This document shows, in pieces, positions 1-6,480 of a DNA stretch of 7,106 bases. Positions within the stretch are counted from its first letter, which is position 1. Each line of letters begins with the position of its first letter. Both the position numbers and the translations under genes were made by a program. This DNA is from Chryseobacterium gleum (lineage in GTDB: Bacteria; Bacteroidota; Bacteroidia; UBA10329), in the NCBI GenBank assembly GCA_945874195.1, contig CAMCFW010000105.1, positions 1 through 7,106 on the forward strand. The letters are read 5' to 3'. Below the pieces are notes generated by a model. That model worked only from the letters and a program-made list of their open reading frames with translations. It was not told the DNA's origin and did not search any database.

Positions 1-23
1 GCTGAATAGGCCTTTTTGAACAT
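1..23 (-). CDS. 5' end of an unidentified minus-strand gene (partial)
   Basis: Reading the minus strand from position 23 gives ATG followed by codons for F-K-K-A-Y-S, still open at the window edge. Seven residues are too few to identify a product. The case for a real start is context. A perfect Bacteroidota -7 element (TATCTTTG, 29-36) lies five bases upstream of the ATG, and the preceding minus-strand gene ends at 167 with its terminator at 85-138, so a new transcription unit is expected here. With so short a gap the mRNA would begin at or next to the ATG. The alternative is that the true start lies further downstream, outside the window. Confidence 0.5.
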
Positions 24-28
24 GGCCG

Positions 29-36
29 CAAAGATA
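29..36 (-). promoter_or_regulatory. -7 promoter element for the left-edge gene
   Basis: On the minus strand this reads TATCTTTG, a full match to the Bacteroidota -7 consensus TAnnTTTG. The -33 side is weak: TTC instead of TTG, 21 bases upstream. Transcription would start about at the ATG at 23, giving little or no leader. Confidence 0.5.
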
Positions 37-84
37 GTTTTTCTATTCACGTGGCGTGAACGACCGTTCGCTTGGTTTATTTCA

Positions 85-138
85 TGGTTTTCAGGAAAAA
101 CCAAAGAGGCCGATGCGTTTGTGGTGCATCAGCCTCTT
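85..138 (-). terminator. Intrinsic terminator of the T9SS surface-protein gene, with a second adjacent hairpin
   Basis: The arms 104-116 and 126-138 (AAGAGGCCGATGC / GCATCAGCCTCTT) pair over 13 positions with one mismatch around a 9-base loop. On the minus strand the stem is followed by TGGTTTTTCC, a short T-tract. That T-tract is also one arm of a second 7-bp inverted repeat (TGGTTTT 85-91 / AAAACCA 97-103), so two hairpins sit back to back. The stem lies 29 bases past the stop of the 167-2404 gene. There is no T-run on the plus-strand side, so it should work mainly on minus-strand transcripts. Confidence 0.8.
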
Positions 139-166
139 CAAAAAACTCAATACCAGGTTCTGGTCG

Positions 167-2404
167 TCAGAACTTGGTCAATCTTGTTGTACCAAGTCTA
201 TTGTCATCCTTATTGATGTGCAAGAGGTATTGACCATTTACCAAGGTGCTAAGGTCGATCTGTAGTTGAAGTCCGTTCAATTCGACCCTGATCGGTCTAA
301 TTACGTTCCTTCCGCTCAGGTCAGTAACAAGTACCTCGGATGCGCCTTGAAGTTCCCCGTTGTATTGCAAAATGAACAGACCAGAGCTAGGATTCGGATG
401 GACCGACATTCCTGAAAGGCCGCTTTCTTCTGAAATGGCAGTACAGATATCCACAGTAATCACAACGATATCTTCGCCCGGGCATTCCTGTTGTTCGTAA
501 TATTCATAGAGCACCACGTGCGAACCAGAACCTGCCACAGCCGGGTCGAATGTACTTCCAGTTACCCCAGGCCCACTGAATACACCTCCAGCAGGAGTAG
601 CATCAAGCTGAAATGGCAGATCGTTGTTGCAAACCGTTTGATCCGTTGTTATTACGCTAACAGCAGGAGTTTCGTAAACTGTAACCAGCACGTCATCGGT
701 ATCTGGACATCCGCCCTCGCCTGTAACCGTAACCGTATAAGTGGTGGTGGCTCCAGGGCCAACAGTTACGGTTTGGCCTGCTCCAGCGCCATTATTCCAA
801 ACGTATCCTACACCGCCCGTAGCGCTCAGTTGGATGGAATTTCCCTTGCAAAGTACTTGATCTTCGCCCGCATAGGCCGTAACGGTTTCATTTCCCAGCG
901 TCACTTCCAGGGTTTCGGAACAACCTTGAAGATCGGTTGCTGTGACGATATAGGGTCCGGCAGCCAGATTGGAAGCGGTCGGTCCAGATTGAGCCGGACT
1001 GCTGTTCCACGTGTAGTTTACGGTACCAATGTTACCTGTTGCAGATACAGTGGCCGATCCATTGCTCGTTCCGTCACAAGCATCTTGTGAAGACACCAGA
1101 TTCACGTTCAATGCACACGGATTTGCATTGCACAGCGGAAGACCCGCGCTGCTGGCAATTTGAAGCATGCCTCCATCGCTATCGAGTACCTGAATTGGCC
1201 AAGTGCCTGGCGCATTAACCGTGCTTCCCGTTGTATATAAAGCCCATTCAAGGGTTATTGTGGCACAATTGTCTGGAAACGTGCAAGGAGGGAATGGAAA
1301 CTGATTGAAACATTGGCTGCAATCCTGCCCTTGTACCTGTACGTTCCACGTATAAGGACCTGTTCCGCCAGTAACGGTCAATTGCCCGTTCGATTCGAGA
1401 CATACTGAAAGCGCTGCACATGCGCTGACAATGACGGTGGATGTTCCCGTGAAGCCGCAGCTCATCGTATAGGTCAATGTGTGAGTGCCGACCCCAGCAA
1501 CCGTAGGATTGAATGTGCCTGAACTTGCATTGGTGATGCCAGCTCCGCTCCAAGTTCCAGTTACCGAATTCGAACAACTACTGCCAACACCACCGGTGGC
1601 AGTTAGGTTGAATGGCGCATCATCAAGACATACGATCTCGGGCTCTGGAAGGTCTGCATAACAGCATGATGCGCTGGCCACTATGCTCACATCATCAATG
1701 AAGTAATAGGCGTACGGATTAGTGAAACTTCCGCCAATGTTTACGATGGTTGTGTTGGCGTTATTGAAGAAATTGCCAATGGTAAAGTAGCGCTCTCCCC
1801 CCACTGCAACATAATTCCACTGCAATCGGAACCAATTGGCCGTGGTATCAGTGATCGGAGCACAATCGTAATTCAATTGCGGGGTCACGTTTATAAGTGA
1901 ATTGGTCTGTCCAGGGCATGGATCGCGCACATATGGGGTGTTGGTGAAATAGATGCCCACGTTATCCGTTGCGTATATCACATCGTTTCCGCGGCTTACG
2001 TACATGCTCACGCAGTAGCTCACTCCCGCCTGAAGAGGTGAGGAAGTTTGGCCTTGAATGTATTCACGATAATTGTCCAAAGCCTCGTGAGTGATGATAC
2101 CAGCATGGCGGGTTCCCGTTCTCGAATATTGATAACCCAAGGTCGAACTCGGCATATGTGTTGGGCCAGGGCTACCGAAGATGGTGTTGCACGATGAGAA
2201 AAGGTCTGGAGATGAACAGCTATCGCCAAGCGCATTGCTACTTGCGTTGCTCCAAGTGCCATCAAGATCCGTAAAAAAACCTTCGCCTCCGAAGTTGCCA
2301 CAGTTGCTGGCCGTTTGTTCGAAACTAGGGTTGACCACTAGATTCTGCGCCTGAGTGGAAACGAATAGTACGGTAATTAATAGTAGAGTAAGGTTCTTTT
2401 TCAT
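167..2404 (-). CDS. Secreted multidomain T9SS type A sorting-domain protein with Ig-like and SprB-like modules
   Basis: A 745-residue cell-surface or secreted protein. Residues 1-20 form a signal peptide (two lysines, a leucine-rich core, then STQAQ) with no lipobox. Residues 21-243 form an N-terminal module that starts NLVVNPSFE and ends YYFIDDVSIV, a layout common at the front of Bacteroidota surface proteins. Next come an Ig-like unit (about 246-328), a cysteine-rich segment (about 331-430), an SprB-repeat-like unit (about 432-505, with YTWNSSP and AGPYIVTATDLQGC), and two further Ig/PKD-like units (about 506-578 and 579-653). Residues 666-745 match the type A T9SS C-terminal domain (SVHPNPSSGLF, then LVNGQYLLHI, ending RLTKF). 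The family is exported by Sec, crosses the outer membrane through T9SS, and is usually anchored or released after cleavage of this domain. It has about 26 cysteines, suggesting disulfides. No enzymatic domain is recognisable; adhesion or matrix binding is inferred. The gene has its own promoter and terminator, so it is probably monocistronic. Confidence 0.9.
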   Translation of the reverse strand: MKKNLTLLLITVLFVSTQAQNLVVNPSFEQTASNCGNFGGEGFFTDLDGTWSNASSNALGDSCSSPDLFSSCNTIFGSPGPTHMPSSTLGYQYSRTGTRHAGIITHEALDNYREYIQGQTSSPLQAGVSYCVSMYVSRGNDVIYATDNVGIYFTNTPYVRDPCPGQTNSLINVTPQLNYDCAPITDTTANWFRLQWNYVAVGGERYFTIGNFFNNANTTIVNIGGSFTNPYAYYFIDDVSIVASASCCYADLPEPEIVCLDDAPFNLTATGGVGSSCSNSVTGTWSGAGITNASSGTFNPTVAGVGTHTLTYTMSCGFTGTSTVIVSACAALSVCLESNGQLTVTGGTGPYTWNVQVQGQDCSQCFNQFPFPPCTFPDNCATITLEWALYTTGSTVNAPGTWPIQVLDSDGGMLQIASSAGLPLCNANPCALNVNLVSSQDACDGTSNGSATVSATGNIGTVNYTWNSSPAQSGPTASNLAAGPYIVTATDLQGCSETLEVTLGNETVTAYAGEDQVLCKGNSIQLSATGGVGYVWNNGAGAGQTVTVGPGATTTYTVTVTGEGGCPDTDDVLVTVYETPAVSVITTDQTVCNNDLPFQLDATPAGGVFSGPGVTGSTFDPAVAGSGSHVVLYEYYEQQECPGEDIVVITVDICTAISEESGLSGMSVHPNPSSGLFILQYNGELQGASEVLVTDLSGRNVIRPIRVELNGLQLQIDLSTLVNGQYLLHINKDDNRLGTTRLTKF

Positions 2405-2429
2405 GAACGGGGTTGTGTTAGAGATCAGG

Positions 2430-2461
2430 TAAATGTAGAAAATGAATTATTCCTTGACCAA
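2430..2461 (-). promoter_or_regulatory. Promoter of the T9SS surface-protein gene
   Basis: On the minus strand a -33 TTG (2459-2461) is followed after 21 bases by TACATTTA (2430-2437), which matches the Bacteroidota -7 consensus TAnnTTTG except at the last base. Transcription would start near 2424, leaving a leader of about 20 bases before the ATG at 2404. The leader has no Shine-Dalgarno sequence, as is usual in this phylum. Confidence 0.6.
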
Positions 2462-2485
2462 TCGATTTTGAAGGAGTGAAAGGCG

Positions 2486-2531
2486 AATGTTGAATCCCGG
2501 TGAACCTTGATCAATAATGTTCGAATCCCAG
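2486..2531. repeat. Near-perfect direct repeat in the divergent intergenic region
   Basis: AATGTTGAATCCCGG (2486-2500) and AATGTTCGAATCCCAG (2516-2531) differ by one inserted base and one substitution. Their starts are 30 bases apart, about three helical turns. The palindrome TTGATCAA (2507-2514) lies between them. The repeat sits between two divergently transcribed genes, so it could bind a regulator of either; that role is inference only. Confidence 0.55.
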
Positions 2532-2567
2532 ACAATAAACCGACCGCCTGAATCACTACTTTAAAAA

Positions 2568-2575
2568 TACCTTTG
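2568..2575 (+). promoter_or_regulatory. -7 promoter element of the rlmI-MATE-fmt cluster
   Basis: TACCTTTG followed by T matches the extended Bacteroidota consensus TAnnTTTGY fully. No good TTG lies at the usual -33 distance; the nearest is CTG at 2548-2550. Only six bases separate this element from the ATG at 2582, so transcription probably starts at or within a base or two of the start codon. The last TTG of the region (2573-2575) is in frame but belongs to the promoter element and is not a plausible start. Confidence 0.6.
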
Positions 2576-2581
2576 TCGCCA

Positions 2582-3727
2582 ATGAAAACCATCATTTTAA
2601 AGCAAGGAAAGGAAAGTTCTCTTCAGCGAAAGCACCGTTGGGTGTTTTCGGGCGCCATTGGCAAGACCAGCGCCACCATAGATGATGGAGAATTGGTGAG
2701 TGTTGAAGATTCGAAAGGAAATTACCTCGGGGCCGGGCATTACCACAATGGTTCGATTGCCGTTCGAATTCTCACTTTCGAAAAGGAACGTATTGACCAA
2801 TCGTTTTGGAACAGAAGGATGCAGGAAGCCTTCGATGTAAGGAGATCGATGGGTCTTTTGAACTCAAATAACAACTGCTTCCGCTTGATCCATGCTGAAG
2901 GAGATGGTCTACCGGGTTGTGTGGTTGATATTTACAATGATGGTGCGGTGATCCAAAGCCATACGGACGGTATGGCTCTTTGCGCCAAAGAGATATCAAA
3001 GGCGCTGGATTCCGTGAAAGGCTTGAGCCTGAACACCATCTACCACCGCAATGTGGCCAGCAAGCAACACGATTTCCTGAAAGGTAAAAAGGAAGAAACC
3101 GTTGTGTTGGAGAACGGCATCAAGTTCAAGGTGAATTGGGTGAACGGACAGAAGACCGGTTTTTTCATTGACCAGCGCGACAATCGTGCCTTAGTAGGCA
3201 GCTTTTCCAAGGGCAAAACTGTACTCAATACTTTCTGCTACACGGGAGGATTTTCGGTGTATGCCTTGGCCAACGGTGCCAAAAAGGTCACTTCGGTAGA
3301 TATTTCGCAACCGGCCGTTGACCTTGCGGCCGAAAATGCGGTGGCAAATGGTTTTGACAAGAATCATGTGGCGCTGTGCGAAGACGCTTTCAAGTTTGTG
3401 GAAAAGGCCGATGGATACGACTTGATCATTCTTGACCCCCCTGCTTTTGCCAAGAGCATTAAAGCCAGGCATCGAGCGGTTCAAGGCTACAAGCGTTTGA
3501 ATGAGACCGCATTCAAGGTCATTGCTCCCAATGGTCTCTTATTTACGTTCTCGTGTTCTCAGGTGGTCAGTCCGCAGATGTTCGAAAGTGCAGTTCTGGC
3601 AGCGGCCATTAACGCGGGACGCAATGTGCGCGTGCTAAAACGACTGGGACATGCGGTCGATCATCCGGTAAACATCTATCATCCCGAAGGAGAATATCTG
3701 AAAGGGCTGATGTTGCATGTTTCCTGA
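2582..3727 (+). CDS. rlmI: Class I SAM-dependent 23S rRNA (cytosine-5) methyltransferase, RlmI type
   Basis: A 381-residue protein close in length to E. coli RlmI (396), which makes m5C1962 in 23S rRNA with S-adenosylmethionine. Residues 1-70 form a PUA-like RNA-binding domain (KHRWVFSGAI at 18-27, then GNYLGAGHYHN). A central linking region carries RLIHAEGDGLPG (101-112). GQKTGFFIDQR (189-199) leads into the Rossmann methyltransferase fold, with NTFCYTGGFS (216-225) as the SAM-binding motif I, SVDIS (238-242) as the acidic motif, LDPPAFAKS (284-292) as motif IV, and FSCS (323-326) carrying the cysteine typical of m5C enzymes. The ATG at 2582 is chosen because an upstream in-frame TTG lies inside the promoter -7 element. 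It is the first gene of a compact cluster, and its TGA overlaps the next ATG by one base. The exact target cytosine is inferred from the family. Confidence 0.92.
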   Translation: MKTIILKQGKESSLQRKHRWVFSGAIGKTSATIDDGELVSVEDSKGNYLGAGHYHNGSIAVRILTFEKERIDQSFWNRRMQEAFDVRRSMGLLNSNNNCFRLIHAEGDGLPGCVVDIYNDGAVIQSHTDGMALCAKEISKALDSVKGLSLNTIYHRNVASKQHDFLKGKKEETVVLENGIKFKVNWVNGQKTGFFIDQRDNRALVGSFSKGKTVLNTFCYTGGFSVYALANGAKKVTSVDISQPAVDLAAENAVANGFDKNHVALCEDAFKFVEKADGYDLIILDPPAFAKSIKARHRAVQGYKRLNETAFKVIAPNGLLFTFSCSQVVSPQMFESAVLAAAINAGRNVRVLKRLGHAVDHPVNIYHPEGEYLKGLMLHVS

Positions 3728-5064
3728 TGCACGAAACCATCTCATATCGTAATATTTGGAACATCTCCTACCCGCTCATTCTCGGGTTTGTGGCTGTTAC
3801 GGTCATTAACGTGACCGACACCGCTTTTCTTGGCAGAGTGAGCGAAGTGGCCTTAGGGGCATCTGGTCTGGGAGGAATTTACGTGCTTGTGATGCTGATG
3901 GCGGCATTCGGTCTGGGCATTGGTGCGCAGATCATCATGGCGCGTTATCATGGTGAAGAGCGCCCGGAACATATAGGTCCTGTTTTCGATCATTTGATGT
4001 ATCTGTTGCTAGCCATGTCTGGCTTCATGATCCTTTTTCATTTCCTTTTTGCGGAGCAGATCCTGTCGTACATCATCAGGTCGGAGGCCGTTTTACGTAG
4101 CACCTTGCTTTATACCGATATCCGAGTGGTTGGATTGATCCCAGCGGCCATCGTGGTGGGTTATCGCTGCTTCCTGACCGGAATTAGCGACACTCGCGCT
4201 ATTTCTTATGCGGCAGGAATGATGGCTGCTTTCAATTTCGTGTTCAATTATCTGTTGGTTTTCGGAAATTTCGGTTTTCCGCGTCTCGAGATTCAAGGTG
4301 CCGCTTATGCTTCGGTGCTTTCAGAGCTTCTCAGCTTGGTCTATCTGGTCTGGTGGGTGAGACGAAAACGTTTGGGCGAGCAGTTCCATTGCTTTCATTT
4401 TGCTAAGCCGGATCTCAAACAGATACTGATGATTCTTAGAATAGCCACACCGGTCATTGTTCAGCATGTGATCTCCATCGCCTCGTGGCTCACTTTTTTC
4501 GTCATAATTGAAGGGATGGGAGAACGCGAACTGGCCATTTCAAACGTGGTTAGAAGCGGATATTCTGTGCTAATGATTCCATTGATCGGTATAGGACAGG
4601 CCACACAGAGTCTGGTAAGCAGACTCATTGGTCAAGGCGGCACGCATCTGGTTTTTAAGCTGATCAAACGCTTATTGATCGTGAGTGTTCTGTCTTCGGT
4701 GGCCCTCATGTTGCTGAATTTGATCGAGGTGCGTTTGTTGCTCTCGGTATTTACGAATGATCCGACCTTGATCTCAGATTCGGTTCCAGTTGTATATGTC
4801 ATTTCCATTTCCATTATTCTGTTTGCCGTGTCCATGGTCCTTCTTTCGGTTGTTTCAGGAACAGGAAATACGCTGATGACCCTAGTGATCGAGATCAGCA
4901 CGTTGATCATATATCTCAATTTCACCTACCGGATGGTGCATCAGTTTCATCAGCCGTTGTACATGGTCTGGACCTCAGAGATCGTCTATTTCGTCTTCAT
5001 GGGGCTTTTCGCTGGATTATATCTTTGGAGCGGAAAATGGAAGAATGCACGAGTTCATGAGTAA
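3727..5064 (+). CDS. MATE-family multidrug/cation antiporter
   Basis: A 445-residue inner-membrane protein, the usual length for MATE transporters, with about 12 hydrophobic segments in two six-helix halves separated by a basic loop (WWVRRKRLGEQ, about 209-219). Family features in the first half include the helix 1 proline and the conserved acidic residue in VINVTDTAFLG (26-36, Asp31), followed by GLGIGAQIIMARYHGE (62-77), a conserved asparagine in FNFVFNYLL (169-177), and GAAYASVLSE (191-200). The second half has GIGQATQSLVSRLIGQG (287-303). MATE proteins expel drugs or metabolites in exchange for H+ or Na+; the coupling ion and substrate cannot be read here. The ATG at 3727 overlaps the rlmI stop (TGATG), implying translational coupling. 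The 3' end overlaps the fmt start. Confidence 0.9.
   Translation: MHETISYRNIWNISYPLILGFVAVTVINVTDTAFLGRVSEVALGASGLGGIYVLVMLMAAFGLGIGAQIIMARYHGEERPEHIGPVFDHLMYLLLAMSGFMILFHFLFAEQILSYIIRSEAVLRSTLLYTDIRVVGLIPAAIVVGYRCFLTGISDTRAISYAAGMMAAFNFVFNYLLVFGNFGFPRLEIQGAAYASVLSELLSLVYLVWWVRRKRLGEQFHCFHFAKPDLKQILMILRIATPVIVQHVISIASWLTFFVIIEGMGERELAISNVVRSGYSVLMIPLIGIGQATQSLVSRLIGQGGTHLVFKLIKRLLIVSVLSSVALMLLNLIEVRLLLSVFTNDPTLISDSVPVVYVISISIILFAVSMVLLSVVSGTGNTLMTLVIEISTLIIYLNFTYRMVHQFHQPLYMVWTSEIVYFVFMGLFAGLYLWSGKWKNARVHE
5020..5027 (+). promoter_or_regulatory. Possible internal -7 element ahead of fmt
   Basis: TATCTTTG inside the last codons of the MATE gene matches TAnnTTTG fully. A weak -33 (TTC, 4996-4998) lies 21 bases upstream. 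It is 17 and 29 bases before the two candidate fmt starts, a sensible distance. One or two chance matches per strand are expected in a window this size, so this is tentative. Confidence 0.3.
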
Positions 5065-6004
5065 GGACCACATCGTTTTTATGGGAACACCCGAATTTGC
5101 TGTGGCTTCGCTCAGGGCAATGATAAAAGGTGGTTTCAATGTGGTTGGCGTGGTCACTGCACCCGACCGGCCTGCGGGCAGAGGAATGAAATTGCAGCCA
5201 TCGGCCGTCAAACAGTTTGCGGTTGAAAATGGCCTCCATGTGCTTCAACCCACAAATCTGAAATCGGAAGAATTCCTGAAGGAACTTCGATTGCTTGGGG
5301 CCACGCTTCAGGTGGTGGTTGCGTTCAGAATGCTGCCTGAGTCAGTGTGGAACATGCCCGAAAAAGGCACCTTCAATCTGCATGCCTCGCTTCTGCCCCA
5401 TTATCGCGGTGCCGCACCGATCAACTGGGCTGTGATCAACGGAGAAACAGAAACAGGTGTAACCACATTCTTGCTGAAACATGAGATCGACACTGGAAAT
5501 TTGATCTTTCAAGAAAAGGTGAAAATTGGCCCAGAGGAAACAGCTGGAGAATTGCATGACAAACTGATGGGGGTTGGGGCAAAACTGGTGGAGCGGACCT
5601 TGATCGCCATCGAAAATGGAACCGCCCCTTCAACACCACAGCCTGCCGTGGATGTAGAATTGAAGGAAGCTCCCAAGATCTTCAAAGAAAATTGTCGAAT
5701 AGATTGGACGCATTCTGCCATTTCGGTGTTCAACCTTATTCGGGGCCTATCGCCTTATCCAACCGCCTACACGTTTCTGACTGATGGAGTCAACGAGACG
5801 GGTCTTAAGATCTTTTCAGCTGAACATTCACCGCTTACATCGTCCGGTACCCTAGGTTCGCTGAGAACGGATGGAACGGGCCTGCACATCTGCTGTGCTG
5901 ATGGATGGCTTCGTATCGTTGAGCTGCAGCTCGCCGGCAAGAAACGCATGTTCTCAACAGATTTTCTATTGGGACATTCGATTTCTGGACAAACTGCCAA
6001 GTAA
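5057..6004 (+). CDS. fmt: Methionyl-tRNA formyltransferase
   Basis: Transfers a formyl group from 10-formyltetrahydrofolate to Met-tRNA(fMet) in the cytoplasm for translation initiation. At 315 residues it equals the E. coli enzyme in length. The N-terminal formyltransferase domain shows VFMGTPEFAV (7-16), DRPAGRG (37-43), FNLHASLLPHYRGAAPINW (106-124) and HEIDTG (142-147). The catalytic Asn107, His109 and Asp145 are all present. The C-terminal tRNA-binding domain starts near residue 207 (IFKENCRIDW, then LIRGLSPYPTAYT). I chose ATG 5057 because it leaves a short lead-in before the first strand, as in relatives. An in-frame ATG at 5045 would add four residues and enlarge the overlap with the MATE gene from 8 to 20 bases; an A/G-rich stretch (GGAAAATGGAAG) precedes that one, so it remains possible. 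It is the last gene of the cluster. Confidence 0.95.
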   Translation: MSKDHIVFMGTPEFAVASLRAMIKGGFNVVGVVTAPDRPAGRGMKLQPSAVKQFAVENGLHVLQPTNLKSEEFLKELRLLGATLQVVVAFRMLPESVWNMPEKGTFNLHASLLPHYRGAAPINWAVINGETETGVTTFLLKHEIDTGNLIFQEKVKIGPEETAGELHDKLMGVGAKLVERTLIAIENGTAPSTPQPAVDVELKEAPKIFKENCRIDWTHSAISVFNLIRGLSPYPTAYTFLTDGVNETGLKIFSAEHSPLTSSGTLGSLRTDGTGLHICCADGWLRIVELQLAGKKRMFSTDFLLGHSISGQTAK

Positions 6005-6021
6005 GTTGACCGAACCTATCC

Positions 6022-6064
6022 AACACGCTGAAACGCTTTATTGGCGCGGCTTTGCGTGTTTCAG
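6022..6064 (+). other. Overlapping inverted repeats after fmt (mutually exclusive hairpins)
   Basis: AACACGC (6022-6028) pairs perfectly with GCGTGTT (6054-6060), and CTGAAAC (6028-6034) pairs perfectly with GTTTCAG (6058-6064). The two pairings share bases and cannot form together. The element starts 18 bases after the fmt stop, where a terminator would be expected, but no T-run follows, so it is not a standard intrinsic terminator. It may slow or end transcription of the cluster or protect the 3' end. Confidence 0.4.
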
Positions 6065-6093
6065 TTATCAACATTCGTTCGCATTTATCAACA
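6065..6093 (+). repeat. Pair of identical TTATCAACA 9-mers, 20 bp apart
   Basis: TTATCAACA occurs at 6065-6073 and again at 6085-6093, in the same orientation and two helical turns apart, 27 to 55 bases upstream of the HU gene -33 element. The 9-mer differs by one base from the DnaA-box form TTATCCACA. Same-face spacing suggests a protein binding pair, but the binder is unknown. Confidence 0.5.
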
Positions 6094-6119
6094 AAACAGG
6101 AAGAAATCAGGTCCACCCA

Positions 6120-6149
6120 TTGCCTAGCCTGAAGCGCCATATATATTTG
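6120..6149 (+). promoter_or_regulatory. Promoter of the HU gene
   Basis: TTG (6120-6122), a 19-base spacer and TATATTTG (6142-6149) form a full match to the Bacteroidota -33/-7 promoter. Transcription would start about 6154-6157 and give a leader of roughly 30 bases that is rich in A and C and has no Shine-Dalgarno sequence. This is the best-formed promoter in the window, fitting a highly expressed nucleoid protein. Confidence 0.75.
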
Positions 6150-6185
6150 AAGCGATAAACAACCCAACACCAATTACTATCAACC

Positions 6186-6458
6186 ATGAACAAGGCAGAA
6201 TTGATTGAAGAAATTGCCGCAAGTGCCGGACTTTCCAAAGCGGACGCAAAACGAGCTCTTGACGGATTTGTGCTTGCCACCACCAAGGCATTGAAAAGCG
6301 GAGACCGCGTTGCCCTTGTAGGTTTCGGTTCGTTCTCCGTCTCCAAGCGCGCTGCCAGAACCGGGAGGAATCCTCAGACTGGTAAAGAGATCAAGATAAA
6401 GGCAAAAAAAGTGGTTCGCTTCAAATCTGGAAGCGAGCTTTCGGATGCCGTAAAATAA
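6186..6458 (+). CDS. HU-family nucleoid DNA-binding protein
   Basis: A 90-residue basic protein of standard HU length. It binds and bends DNA as a dimer with little sequence preference and helps compact the nucleoid. The N-terminal helices are MNKAELIEEIAASAGLSKAD and KRALDGFVLATTKAL. The family signature GFGSFSV (46-52) precedes the DNA-binding arm RTGRNPQTGKEIKIKAKK (58-75), with the minor-groove-intercalating proline at 63. The C-terminal helix is FKSGSELSDAVK. The ATG at 6186 matches the family N-terminus exactly, and no earlier start is needed. It has its own strong promoter and an intrinsic terminator, so it is likely monocistronic. IHF-type subunits are the alternative, but the sequence reads as homodimeric HU. 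Confidence 0.95.
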   Translation: MNKAELIEEIAASAGLSKADAKRALDGFVLATTKALKSGDRVALVGFGSFSVSKRAARTGRNPQTGKEIKIKAKKVVRFKSGSELSDAVK

Positions 6459-6480
6459 TTCAACTGACATTTTATCCATG

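Noticed and set aside
491..1090. 199-codon plus-strand open frame inside the surface-protein gene
   Set aside because: It is antisense to the repeat region of the T9SS protein, which accounts for the base pattern; no promoter and no family features.
2507..2514. TTGATCAA palindrome as a -33 element or operator by itself
   Set aside because: No TAnnTTTG lies at the right distance downstream, and an isolated 8-base palindrome is common by chance; noted only as part of the direct-repeat region.
2573..2581. TTG start for rlmI, three codons upstream of the ATG
   Set aside because: The TTG is part of the TACCTTTG promoter element and probably lies upstream of the transcription start.
5045..5056. 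Upstream ATG as the fmt start
   Set aside because: Possible, but the ATG at 5057 gives a more family-like N-terminus and a smaller overlap; the choice changes only four residues.
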